From the IMG/VR virus record IMGVR_UViG_3300050121_000130, positions 1 through 53,090 of that record: a stretch of 53,090 bases of DNA, one strand, 5' to 3'. This document shows, piece after piece, positions 7,853-15,903 of the stretch. Numbering within the stretch: the stretch's first letter is position 1; every line of letters begins with the position of its first letter. The stretch comes from a virus. Position numbers and translations under genes: made by a program. Below the pieces are notes generated by a model. The model was not told where the DNA came from and made no database searches. It saw only the letters and a list, made by a program, of their open reading frames with translations.

Positions 7853-10286
7853 TCAAAAGTATTATCGTGATGTAGCCATTGACCCGTCAAGCATTGATAC
7901 CAAAAACCGAACAATTCCAGTGTCGTTTTCTTCTGACGAAGGAGTTATGCGGTTTGATTGGTGGGAAGGAACATCATACAACGAAATATTAGGGCACGCA
8001 CCTGGAAACGTTGATCTTACTCGATTGAGTGATATCGGCGTTTCTTTATTTAATCACGACCCTAACCAAGTAATTGGCAAAGTTTTAAATCCGGCAATTG
8101 ATAGTAAAGCCATGCGCGGAACTGCCAATATTCAATTTGATACCGATGAAGCCAGCGATATTATTTATCAAAAAGTTTTGTCCGGTACCCTCAAAGGCGT
8201 TTCTGTAGGTTACCGCGTGACGGTTTGGGAAACCGTTGACGATGGTGAAACGTCAACCTGTGGACTGTATGAAGGTCCTTGCCAAATTGCTCGTATGTGG
8301 GAACCATTTGAAATATCGATTGTATCAGTCCCAGCAGATGCAACGGTAGGCGTTGGCCGCAGTATGAACGATGACATTACACAAATTGTTCAAAGGGCCG
8401 TTAACAAAGCTTTGGCATTAGTTCGCGGTGTGGTACCCGACAACATATCAACGGTAAAAGCTGATGAAGGTACCACATGGAAAGCCCCGGCGTTAAAAGA
8501 TTTTACTAAAAAGGCATGGGGTGACTTAACTGATACCGAGAAATCAGATATTGCCGGTCACTTTGCATGGGCTGCCGAAGATCCACCGGATACATTCGGA
8601 GATTTAAAATTGCCACATCATCAAGCAAGCGATGGCAAGGTTGTTTGGGATGGCGTCTCAAACGCCGGGGACCGGATAGATCAGACTGACATCCCTTCTG
8701 GCGATTTGGATAAAGTAAAAGAGCATTTAGCCGCACACTACAAGCAATTTGGTAAAACAGCACCATGGGATGAACCGGAGGGCGACAAAGGCGAAAAATC
8801 TGCTGGTGGAACTTCAAAAAGAGATCCAGATGGATCAGGTAACGACGACATCGATGATGATGAAACCGTTGGAGATGGCGAACCAGATGATGATCCAGAT
8901 GACAATCCAGATGAAAAAAACAAACAAAATAAAAAAGCAGGGGGTAAAAAATCAATGCCTATCGATGAAAAAGAAAAAATTGCTATCCGTGAGGAAGCAG
9001 CCAAAAATGAACGCGTAAGAACCGGTGAAATTCGAGCTATGTTTAAACATTTTGCTGGTCAAGTCGACATTAAAGAAGAAGATTATATTGATGCTGGGAC
9101 TTCAGTTGACGCAACTCGTGAAGCCATCATGAAAAATATTATTGAACGCAGTGTGCCAGCCGTTCCTGCAACTCCTAATCCTGATATCACAGTAGGCGCT
9201 GACGATGAAGACAAGTTCCGTGCTGCCGCCACTGATGCACTCTGCTGGAGATCGGGAATGAAATTCGATGAAGCAAAAGCAGCACCCGGATTTAAGGCCC
9301 TTCGCGGAATCAATATGATTGATCTTGGCCGTGAAGTTTATGAGCGTCAAACAGGAAAACGTTTTAAGTCTCATGATCGTAATTTATTAGTTCGCGAAAT
9401 GGTTCAGTCTTCTGTATTCAGTTATATTCTGCAAAATGTCGCTGATAAATCCATGCAAAATGCTTATCAGTACGCTCCTGTTACATATCCAATTTGGACT
9501 AAACATGGTGTATTAAATGACTATAAACCAGCATTACGGGCGCAATTATCCGAAGTTCCATTACTGTCGAACGTTAGCAAAGGTGAAGAGTACAAACTTG
9601 TTACTTTAACCGATGCCGGTGAATGGATTCAATTGTCCAAGCGTGGTAATTTGTTCACGATTACCCGCGAGGATATTATCAATGATGATATGCATGCACT
9701 GGTAGATTTCCCTGCACGCTGGGCAACTGCTGCGAGAGAAACAATTAATAGCGATGTATATAGTGTCTTGAATGGCAATCCTAATATGGGTTATGATGGC
9801 AATCCATTATTTTACGGTAGTCATAAAAATCTTGAAGCTACCAATAAAACCGCTCCATCAAAGTTGTCTTTACAGTCAGGTATTCAGTCAATGATGTTGC
9901 AAACAGGTTTAAAAACTTCTATTCCGTTAAACATTCGGCCTAAATTTTTGCTGTCTCCAGTGGCGCTGATGTGGGGCGCTAAACAGTTGCTAAATTCGGC
10001 TGCTGATAATACCCAAGCCAATTCAGCGGTTGTCAATGTACTGGAAAACATAGTTACATTAGTTACCGATCCGTTGCTGGATTTAAACAGTCCGTCTTCA
10101 TGGTATTTGGCTGCCGATCCTGCCGTAACCGATACTGTAGAAGTTGGCTTCCTGAATGGTCAGGATACTCCATATATCGAACAGCAAGCAGGTTTCCAAG
10201 TTGATGGATTCACTTATAAAATTCGTATTGAATACGGCGTGAAAGCACTCGACTGGAGAGGCTTGTTTAAGAATCCTGGTCAGTGA
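7830..10286 (+). CDS. Prohead protease, DUF6582 and major capsid protein fusion
   Basis: 818 aa from ATG 7830 (AGGAG upstream). Residues about 1-190 are an HK97-type prohead protease with candidate catalytic His in LFNHD and Ser in GVSVGYR. Residues about 215-313 are a DUF6582-like domain (WKAPALKDFTKKAWGDLTDT). An Asp/Pro-rich linker (about 325-370) and a charged helix (376-430) follow. The capsid shell domain (about 455-818) resembles Mu gpT-type heads. An internal in-frame ATG at 8955 has GGGGG ten bases upstream and would make the scaffold-capsid part alone. Confidence 0.9.
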   Translation: MKQKRTLDQKYYRDVAIDPSSIDTKNRTIPVSFSSDEGVMRFDWWEGTSYNEILGHAPGNVDLTRLSDIGVSLFNHDPNQVIGKVLNPAIDSKAMRGTANIQFDTDEASDIIYQKVLSGTLKGVSVGYRVTVWETVDDGETSTCGLYEGPCQIARMWEPFEISIVSVPADATVGVGRSMNDDITQIVQRAVNKALALVRGVVPDNISTVKADEGTTWKAPALKDFTKKAWGDLTDTEKSDIAGHFAWAAEDPPDTFGDLKLPHHQASDGKVVWDGVSNAGDRIDQTDIPSGDLDKVKEHLAAHYKQFGKTAPWDEPEGDKGEKSAGGTSKRDPDGSGNDDIDDDETVGDGEPDDDPDDNPDEKNKQNKKAGGKKSMPIDEKEKIAIREEAAKNERVRTGEIRAMFKHFAGQVDIKEEDYIDAGTSVDATREAIMKNIIERSVPAVPATPNPDITVGADDEDKFRAAATDALCWRSGMKFDEAKAAPGFKALRGINMIDLGREVYERQTGKRFKSHDRNLLVREMVQSSVFSYILQNVADKSMQNAYQYAPVTYPIWTKHGVLNDYKPALRAQLSEVPLLSNVSKGEEYKLVTLTDAGEWIQLSKRGNLFTITREDIINDDMHALVDFPARWATAARETINSDVYSVLNGNPNMGYDGNPLFYGSHKNLEATNKTAPSKLSLQSGIQSMMLQTGLKTSIPLNIRPKFLLSPVALMWGAKQLLNSAADNTQANSAVVNVLENIVTLVTDPLLDLNSPSSWYLAADPAVTDTVEVGFLNGQDTPYIEQQAGFQVDGFTYKIRIEYGVKALDWRGLFKNPGQ

Positions 10287-10296
10287 TAAGCAAACT

Positions 10297-10316
10297 GGCT
10301 GCCTTAATGGTAGCCT
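10297..10316 (+). terminator. Intergenic hairpin
   Basis: GGCTGCC pairs with GGTAGCC (one G-U) around TTAAT, followed by TTAAATTT. It lies between the capsid and decoration-protein genes, before the latter's ribosome site. Weak as a terminator; it may tune relative expression or protect the 3' end. Confidence 0.4.
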
Positions 10317-10350
10317 TAAATTTAAAAATAAAAAAAGTGAGGTAATATAA

Positions 10351-10701
10351 ATGAGCGCAAATATTCCTACGGGAGTTTATTTAGCAGAGGGAGATATTTT
10401 AGATTATACCAATTCCGGTTCGTCCGCATTGAATAACGGCGATGTAGTAACAGGTGCCGGAGCTTGTGGCGTAGTAACCGGAAACGGTATTGCTGTTGGA
10501 GCAACCGGACCAGTTGTAGTGCATGGGGTATATCAATTACCGGCAGTAACAACCGTTAGTTGGGCGGCTTTTGATAAATTATATTGGGATGCAACAAATA
10601 TTTGCTTAACTAATGTTACTACTGGAAATACCTTCATTGGTTATGCCCTAAATGCAAAAATAACTGCATCAGCGGCTGCGCTAGTAAAATTAAATAACTA
10701 A
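10351..10701 (+). CDS. DUF2190-family head decoration protein
   Basis: 116 aa, the usual size of DUF2190 capsid-stabilising proteins. The small, Gly/Ala/Val-rich beta sequence (GDVVTGAGACGVVTGN, GPVVVHGVYQLP, DKLYWDATN, GYALNAKITASAAALVKL) matches the family pattern. These proteins bind the outer capsid surface as lambda gpD does. It lies directly downstream of the capsid gene with a GTGAGGT ribosome site. Confidence 0.8.
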   Translation: MSANIPTGVYLAEGDILDYTNSGSSALNNGDVVTGAGACGVVTGNGIAVGATGPVVVHGVYQLPAVTTVSWAAFDKLYWDATNICLTNVTTGNTFIGYALNAKITASAAALVKLNN

Positions 10702-10710
10702 CAAAATACG

Positions 10711-10736
10711 GGGGCTGAAAAGCCCCTATTATTTTT
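10711..10736 (+). terminator. Intrinsic terminator between late genes
   Basis: Perfect GGGGCT-GAAA-AGCCCC stem with a GNRA loop, then TATTATTTTT. It ends a few bases before the GGAGGT ribosome site of the 10752 gene. It should reduce transcription into downstream genes unless the late polymerase is antiterminated, which would suit the very abundant capsid proteins upstream. Confidence 0.7.
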
Positions 10737-10751
10737 GATTGGAGGTATGAA

Positions 10752-11393
10752 ATGGGAGCTGGAAATACAAATACATGGGGCCGAATAGCTCTTGAACAAG
10801 ACGGCGATGAAGTAAATTCATCCAATCCATTAGTAGTAGCAGTTGTTGGTGCTGGCGGTTCCAGTGTTGACCGTGTTTTTGTAACTACACAGTGGACAGC
10901 AAAAGCAATAGCTACAGGAATGGCAGCAGGCGATTTGATTGTTCAGGCCGATGAATATGACGTGACAACGAATCCAGCGACATTTTTAAGCACGACATGG
11001 CGAAATGTAACGCAGAATACAAATTTGGCGAGTGCGCCGGTCGGTAGTAATTTAAGTTTAGTTGCTGGATCGTCCAGCGTGAGCATATTAAATTTCCCCA
11101 CCACTCAGGCGGTGTCTACAGGCCGTGCCATAGCAGTAGCCGGTAAGACAGTGGTAACGATCGCCGGAACACCCGTAAATTTAGGTAGTCAAGTTTGCGG
11201 TGACGGAATTACGGTGATTGCAAATCCGGCTAATACAGGAAAAGTATATGTATTTCCTGCAGCGGGTAGCAAGACAGATGTTGTGCCGCTGGTAGCGGGT
11301 GATAGTAACTTTTTCCCTGTGGCTAATATATCGGCGCTAAAAGTAGATGCTGATACTTCCGGCGATTCTGTCTACTGGCAGGGGGCGGTGTAA
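10752..11393 (+). CDS. Putative virion surface protein, 213 aa
   Basis: Rich in Gly, Ala, Ser, Thr and Val with repeated short beta patterns (DRVFVTTQWTAKAIATG, GNTNTW, LSLVAGSSSVSI). This is typical of a beta-structured decoration or fibre domain. No family is assigned. It follows the DUF2190 gene, has a strong GGAGGT site, and its stop is directly followed by the next gene's TTG. I infer a head-surface role from position. Confidence 0.6.
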   Translation: MGAGNTNTWGRIALEQDGDEVNSSNPLVVAVVGAGGSSVDRVFVTTQWTAKAIATGMAAGDLIVQADEYDVTTNPATFLSTTWRNVTQNTNLASAPVGSNLSLVAGSSSVSILNFPTTQAVSTGRAIAVAGKTVVTIAGTPVNLGSQVCGDGITVIANPANTGKVYVFPAAGSKTDVVPLVAGDSNFFPVANISALKVDADTSGDSVYWQGAV

Positions 11394-12320
11394 TTGGATT
11401 ATGGCAATAGTTACAAAAAAGCCTCAAGCGGTTCTGGTAGTTCTGGGGGATTAACTGATAAAGGTATTTGGGATTCTGCAGTATCTTACGCAATAAATGA
11501 TCTTGTTAGGTATAATAATTCCTTGTATAAATGTATTCTTGGTATTACATCTGGAGTTCCCACAAATATCGCTAATTTCGCTACAATTTCATTTTATAAT
11601 GGCTATCAAGCTAGTGGAGCAACTGTTGGACAAGTAACAGATGGTGATATTGATACATCTATAGGGTATGGTTATTCAAATCAAGGCTTTAAATTTCAAT
11701 GGAGTTCCGCGGTAACTTTATCCAAAGTAAGAGTTTATGGATATGCTGCCCAAGGAGAAATAATTAAGGGTATTAGTATTCTAGATCATACCTTAACTCA
11801 AGTAGCTTCTGTAACTCAGAATATTTCAAGTACTGGTGATTATATTGATATTCCGATATCTATTACTGATTCAATTATATATGTAGTTTTCCTTTCAACT
11901 CAGAGTAATGATGGTAAAATATCAGAAATTCAAGTTTTTAATGGTGTGACACCCTTATATCCAAATTCAAGTCCTACATTTTGGACTTTCTTTGCAAGTG
12001 CTCTTGCAAATTCATTTTTGTCTCCTGTCACATTTGCTATGAATGCACCTGTAGCGGATTACCGAACGGTACCCTATATGGTGAAAAATGCTTGTGCAAT
12101 ATCTGAAATAACAATATTAACAGATGTTGTGCCGACTGCCTCCATGACCTTCTTATTATTTAAAAATGGTACTCAAATTAAAAGTATTACTACCGATGCC
12201 GTGTCTTTGATTACTCCAGATATTTCAGTCGCATTGGCGGTTGGCGATGTTCTTTATGCTCAAATATCGGGCAATATCAACGGTATTAATTTCGCTACCA
12301 TTGAGTTAAATGTGGTATAG
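11394..12320 (+). CDS. Putative carbohydrate-binding decoration protein, 308 aa
   Basis: TTG start straight after the previous stop. Residues about 24-50 (GIWDSAVSYAINDLVRYNNSLYKCI) match the short aromatic CBM5/12-like chitin-binding motif common on phage surface proteins. Residues about 65-190 resemble a discoidin-type galactose-binding fold (ATVGQVTDGDIDTS, KVRVYGYAAQG, ISEIQVFNG). The C-terminal 100 residues form another beta domain. It probably binds sugars on host or environment surfaces. Both assignments are by eye. Confidence 0.6.
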   Translation: MDYGNSYKKASSGSGSSGGLTDKGIWDSAVSYAINDLVRYNNSLYKCILGITSGVPTNIANFATISFYNGYQASGATVGQVTDGDIDTSIGYGYSNQGFKFQWSSAVTLSKVRVYGYAAQGEIIKGISILDHTLTQVASVTQNISSTGDYIDIPISITDSIIYVVFLSTQSNDGKISEIQVFNGVTPLYPNSSPTFWTFFASALANSFLSPVTFAMNAPVADYRTVPYMVKNACAISEITILTDVVPTASMTFLLFKNGTQIKSITTDAVSLITPDISVALAVGDVLYAQISGNINGINFATIELNVV

Positions 12321-12323
12321 ATA

Positions 12324-12872
12324 ATGGCAGGATATTTATCTGATGCGTGGATACCTAATTATAATGATAATACCGTTTCTCATATTGTTAATGGCGTAGT
12401 TACTGCGACAATAACTGTAGGTACTAGCCCAATTGCAACGTGTGTGGATATGAATAATGCAATTTGGGTAACAAATTATACTGCAACTTCTGTGACAAAA
12501 ATAGTCAATGGTGTAGTAACTGCAACTATTAGTGTGGGGGCAAATCCAAATGCAATTTGTATAGATAAGGAAAATAATAAATGGGTAGTTAATATTAGTA
12601 ATAATACAGTTTCAAAAATAGTAAATGATATTGTTACTTCAACAATTACAGTAGGGGATACTCCTAGAGGGATATATGTTGATAGTAATGATAATATAGG
12701 TACTATAAATTATTGGGGGAGTAGCGTATCAGAAATAATTGCGGGAGTAGTTTCAACAATCGCAGTTGGTGGTAAACCCTATGGGTACGGTGATGCCACA
12801 GGCATGCAGGCGGCTATGCTGTTTGGATGGGGACCGTTTGCAACATCAAATTACTACAGTTACATTATGTAA
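12324..12872 (+). CDS. Beta-propeller-like repeat protein, 182 aa
   Basis: Four tandem units of about 41 residues with the pattern (V/I)VNGVVTATITVG...I...N..WV.N, as in YncE/NHL-type blades. Examples are VNGVVTATITVGTSP, VNGVVTATISVGANP and VNDIVTSTITVGDTP. Four blades is short for a propeller, so it may oligomerise or be truncated. It lies with the carbohydrate-binding gene between head and connector genes. A role in surface adhesion is inference. Confidence 0.65.
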   Translation: MAGYLSDAWIPNYNDNTVSHIVNGVVTATITVGTSPIATCVDMNNAIWVTNYTATSVTKIVNGVVTATISVGANPNAICIDKENNKWVVNISNNTVSKIVNDIVTSTITVGDTPRGIYVDSNDNIGTINYWGSSVSEIIAGVVSTIAVGGKPYGYGDATGMQAAMLFGWGPFATSNYYSYIM

Positions 12873-12886
12873 GGACCATAATTTGT

Positions 12887-12938
12887 GGAGGTGATCCAGA
12901 TGGGCAACCATCTGCAATAGACCGTGACGGTCTTTTTT
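12887..12938 (+). promoter_or_regulatory. Leader with full-length SD, 6-codon ORF, GNRA hairpin and terminator
   Basis: GGAGGTGATCC (12887-12897) is complementary to all 11 bases of the usual 16S 3' end. It is followed by ATG at 12900 and a six-codon ORF (MGNHLQ, stop 12918-12920). The ORF start lies in a perfect hairpin CAGATGG-GCAA-CCATCTG (12897-12914). Directly after, AGACCG-TGA-CGGTCT plus a U run (12919-12938) is a strong terminator. The next gene's ribosome site follows. The layout resembles a translation-coupled attenuator. Confidence 0.6.
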
Positions 12939-12959
12939 TATTGCCTGGAAGGAGGAACT

Positions 12960-13277
12960 ATGTCAATAAAATCTCAAATCATAGTTGACAATGCGATTTT
13001 CCTTGATCTTGATACTTTTGCTGAACAAATAACCTACGAAGGAAAAACAATTTCCGCTGTAGTTGTTATTGGTGATTCGTCTATTAAGGGCGATACGTTT
13101 GAAAACAGAGGCCGTGCTTCAGTTGGCAGCATTAGCGTTTCGGCAATTGATGTACCAGACCCTCAAACGGGTGATGAAGTAATTATTAATTCCGTTAAAT
13201 GGGAAATGAGTCGTATTATTGATTCTGATTCTGCTATGAATAAGTTGCAAATCATTAGTGGGGAGAGTGTTTTATAG
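12960..13277 (+). CDS. Putative head-tail joining protein, 105 aa
   Basis: ATG at 12960 with AAGGAGGA upstream; a start at 12924 would lie inside the terminator. The small beta-rich product (AVVVIGDSSIKGD, SVSAIDVPDPQTGDEVIINSVKWEM) is in the position of lambda FII-type head-tail joining proteins. The word GDEVIINSVKW also suits the gp17/ATP-binding-sugar-like head-tail fold. The stop overlaps the GTG start of the next gene. Confidence 0.55.
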   Translation: MSIKSQIIVDNAIFLDLDTFAEQITYEGKTISAVVVIGDSSIKGDTFENRGRASVGSISVSAIDVPDPQTGDEVIINSVKWEMSRIIDSDSAMNKLQIISGESVL

Positions 13278-13855
13278 TGCTTACCGTTGATGTTTTAGAC
13301 GAAGCTGACCCTATTCTGGCATATTTGGCGGCTGAATACCCTAATTTAATTAGTAAAGCCGCGAAATCCACTGGTTATATGATGCAGAAGCAAATTAAGG
13401 CTGGTATTTTATCCGGTGCACCTGGTGGGGTTCCTTATGCGCCATTAATACCGCCGCCATTTCGACCTAGGCTCGATGAATTAACATCAGGGCATACAAA
13501 ACCCGATTATAAATTATTGGGCGCATTGGCACAAGCTACTGGATATCAGTACAAAGACGGTGTTCTTTTGGTTGGTTGGCTATCTGATTCAGCTGTTAAA
13601 ATTGGAGTCATGGAAGAAGAAGGCGCCGTAAAGCCATTCAATACTCAAATGAGACAGCAATTTCTTGAAGCTGGGTTACACCCATCCAAAAACAAGACTG
13701 AAGTTGTTATTCCAAAACGTGCAACCTATGCACCGATGTTTCGCATTTTAGCACCGCAAATAACGCCATATATTGCGGAAAAGTTGGACGAATATGAGAC
13801 AAAAGGTCTTCCCGATGTCACAAAAAACAAACGAAAATACTCCGTGAAGGGGTGA
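13277..13855 (+). CDS. Tail completion / minor tail protein (lambda Z-like or HK97 gp10-like)
   Basis: 192 aa, GTG start overlapping the previous stop (TAGTG). The sequence MMQKQIKAGILSGAPGGVPYAPLIP followed by a conserved-looking body and KRATYAPMFRILAPQITPYIAEKL suits the tail-completion or HK97 gp10-like proteins that act at the head-tail interface. It is helical with a central loop. The family assignment rests on position and length more than on a strict motif. Confidence 0.55.
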   Translation: MLTVDVLDEADPILAYLAAEYPNLISKAAKSTGYMMQKQIKAGILSGAPGGVPYAPLIPPPFRPRLDELTSGHTKPDYKLLGALAQATGYQYKDGVLLVGWLSDSAVKIGVMEEEGAVKPFNTQMRQQFLEAGLHPSKNKTEVVIPKRATYAPMFRILAPQITPYIAEKLDEYETKGLPDVTKNKRKYSVKG

Positions 13856-13859
13856 AAAA

Positions 13860-14333
13860 TTGCAAACATTAAGATTTGAATCCATTTTAGCCGTCTATAT
13901 ACCGGCACTGGTAAACAGTGTGGCAATAGACGGTTTTTGTATGGACAAATACGGTAAACCGCTGACGATTATGGAGGGCTTTGACGGTAAGAATCCACCC
14001 AAAGGAGCCGCTTGCCCCTACATGGCATTCACTGGATTCGTCAAGCAAGAAGGTGACGAAATAAGCGAATTTACATATCATTTGTCAACAATGTCATGCG
14101 TAAGTAATACCAGCACGACCACAAATGGAAACGTAATCAGTTATAACGGTTCAGCGGAATCCCGCGAATTATCGCAATTAATTTATGAATGTCTCTGTGA
14201 GGCCAGTCAGAACTATCCGATTGCTCATGCTAATACAACAGTTGATTCGTTTACATTCATTCCTCAGTTTCCGGGCTATTTGGATATTACATTAAAAATC
14301 CCCATTTGTATGGGTGGTCAAATTATATTTTAG
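13860..14333 (+). CDS. Putative tail terminator protein (lambda U-like)
   Basis: 157 aa with a TTG start and GGGGTG upstream. It lies between the tail-completion and tail-tube genes, where the tail terminator that caps tube growth usually is. Residues 115-157 (LSQLIYECLCEASQNYP, TFIPQFPGYLDITLKIPI) have the helix-plus-strand pattern of such proteins. No catalytic motif. Assigned mainly from position. Confidence 0.55.
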   Translation: MQTLRFESILAVYIPALVNSVAIDGFCMDKYGKPLTIMEGFDGKNPPKGAACPYMAFTGFVKQEGDEISEFTYHLSTMSCVSNTSTTTNGNVISYNGSAESRELSQLIYECLCEASQNYPIAHANTTVDSFTFIPQFPGYLDITLKIPICMGGQIIF

Positions 14334-14345
14334 GAGATGATAGTT

Positions 14346-15293
14346 TTGGGTATTCAAGCAAAAGGTATAAAAGCAACAGTACAACTTGATTTTGAAGCTG
14401 CTTATAATGTTGTTAACACCGTTCCGGCAGCGGTACAATTGCCGATTAATACCTGCGAAATAAAATCAAAACAAAATTTGGTTGATCCAGTGACTATTAC
14501 GGGTCGGCGTGATCCAGTAGCCCCCAGCTTTGGGAATATTGACGTGTCGGGAACTGCAGTTGTTCCACTCGATGCTGAAAACTTCGGGAATTGGCTTAAA
14601 GCAGCTTTTGGCGCACCTGTAACAACTGGATCGGCAGCACCCTATACTCATGTTTTTAAAGTTGGCGATATTCAACCATCAATAGCAATTCAACAAGCAT
14701 TTAATGACATTGGTCAGTATGAACTTTTCACCGGATGTAAAATTTCAAAGATGAAGTTTTCATTCGGCGGTGATGGTGAACTCACTGTAAGCATCGACAT
14801 TATGGGTGCTAAAGAAACGCTCGGAACCGTGACATATGATGCCACTCCGACAACGCTTGTATTAACGCGGTTTAGTAATTTCCAAGCGTCGATTAAAGAG
14901 GGCGGTTCTACGGTTGCCATTATCCGGAATGTAGATGTTGAAATTGATATGGGTCTTGATGGCGATACCTACGTTATTGGTGGCCAAGGATTCCGCGGAT
15001 CGGTTAATGAAGGGCTAATGCTGTTATCCGGTAATGTGAAAGCGTTATTTGAAGATCAAACATTACTAGCAAAGGCGGTTGCCGGAACTCAATCCAGTAT
15101 TGATATTACTCTTACAAACGGCACTGAATCACTCGAGATTAATATGCAGGAATTAGTTTATCAGCGAAATTCTCCTGGTATTAATGGACCAAAGGGAGTC
15201 GAAATTGAATTGCCGTTTAAAGCATATTTTAAGGCCGGTGCGCTGAATAGTTGCATTGCGTTTACGTTGACCAATAATACAGCTACATATTAA
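14346..15293 (+). CDS. Major tail tube protein
   Basis: 315 aa. TTG at 14346, nine bases after AGGAG, is preferred to the ATG at 14337, which abuts the AGGAG. The beta-rich tail-tube pattern includes PVTITGRRDPVAPSFGNIDVSGTAVVPLD, FTGCKISKMKFSFGGDGELTVSIDIMGAKET and NVDVEIDMGLDGDTYVIGGQGFRGSVNEG. It polymerises into hexameric rings that make the tube. It lies directly before the chaperone genes, as V precedes G in lambda. Confidence 0.8.
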   Translation: MGIQAKGIKATVQLDFEAAYNVVNTVPAAVQLPINTCEIKSKQNLVDPVTITGRRDPVAPSFGNIDVSGTAVVPLDAENFGNWLKAAFGAPVTTGSAAPYTHVFKVGDIQPSIAIQQAFNDIGQYELFTGCKISKMKFSFGGDGELTVSIDIMGAKETLGTVTYDATPTTLVLTRFSNFQASIKEGGSTVAIIRNVDVEIDMGLDGDTYVIGGQGFRGSVNEGLMLLSGNVKALFEDQTLLAKAVAGTQSSIDITLTNGTESLEINMQELVYQRNSPGINGPKGVEIELPFKAYFKAGALNSCIAFTLTNNTATY

Positions 15294-15310
15294 CAGGGGG
15301 TACAACACAA

Positions 15311-15583
15311 ATGGAAAAGTTAAAAACGGAACTTCCGGCAGCTCGTGGCATGACAAATGGTGAATATAAAAAATTCAAAGAATCCGGACACGATCCGGTA
15401 TTTTTTACGACTGAAAAGCTGGAAAACTACGGTAAATCAATCGTTGAAAGCAAAGAATACATCATCAAGGAAATTTACGACGGTAATTTTTCTGATGATG
15501 TGAACCGTGGCGACTTGATGGCATTGGCTGAAAAAACCATGCGAATTACCAACGGGTTTGAAGCAGAAATAAAAAACTCCTAG
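15311..15583 (+). CDS. Tail assembly chaperone (gpG-like)
   Basis: 90 aa, acidic and helical, with GGGGG upstream of ATG 15311. It lies between tail tube and tape measure like lambda G. Its last codons read ATA AAA AAC TCC TAG, placing an A-AAA-AAC slippery heptamer two codons before the stop. Most ribosomes would make this short form; some would shift -1 into the 15586 reading frame to make a gpGT-like fusion. These chaperones hold the tape measure during tail assembly. Confidence 0.8.
   Translation: MEKLKTELPAARGMTNGEYKKFKESGHDPVFFTTEKLENYGKSIVESKEYIIKEIYDGNFSDDVNRGDLMALAEKTMRITNGFEAEIKNS
15571..15577 (+). promoter_or_regulatory. Programmed -1 frameshift slippery site
   Basis: A AAA AAC in the correct register (codons ATA AAA AAC). 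After a -1 slip the next codons are CTC CTA GAC GTG TGG, open into the 15586 frame and bypassing the TAG at 15581. The geometry matches lambda G/T frameshifting. Confidence 0.75.
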
Positions 15584-15585
15584 AC

Positions 15586-15903
15586 GTGTGGGGCTGGATG
15601 GCTGAAAAAGGCAGTTACTGCACAGATATGAAGCATTTAGGCAGATGCAAGCCTGATGAATGTTTGGAATGCGATTTTCGTTGCCCTGATTTAATCCCTG
15701 AAAATCGCGAGGCATGGGAATTGTGGATTACCGCAAATACACAATGGCGTATGGGCAGATATGGACCTGTAGGACTTGATTACCCAGCTGTTATGTCGGT
15801 TAGCCAGGTCTTATTTATTACTTTAACCCCGGCGATACTCCATAAAATACGCAAACTCGAAGAATATGAGTTAAAACGCCTCCACGAGAAGGTGAAAAAA
15901 TAG
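15586..15903 (+). CDS. gpT-like C-terminal part of the frameshifted tail chaperone (DUF1799-like)
   Basis: 105 codons in the -1 frame relative to the upstream gene. The only nearby start is a GTG directly after that gene's stop with no ribosome site, so expression by frameshift is likeliest. The segment WELWITANTQWRMGRYGPVG and LDYPAVMSVSQVL resembles DUF1799 phage proteins that follow the G-like gene. A Cys-rich patch (CTDMKHLGRCKPDECLEC) precedes it. It ends in TAGTG, overlapping the tape measure start. Confidence 0.75.
   Translation: MWGWMAEKGSYCTDMKHLGRCKPDECLECDFRCPDLIPENREAWELWITANTQWRMGRYGPVGLDYPAVMSVSQVLFITLTPAILHKIRKLEEYELKRLHEKVKK

Noticed and set aside
8506-8955. 149-codon minus-strand ORF within the capsid fusion gene
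   Set aside because: It mirrors the Asp-rich linker region of the plus-strand gene, has no ribosome site, and its composition (His/Leu-rich) is that of an antisense shadow.
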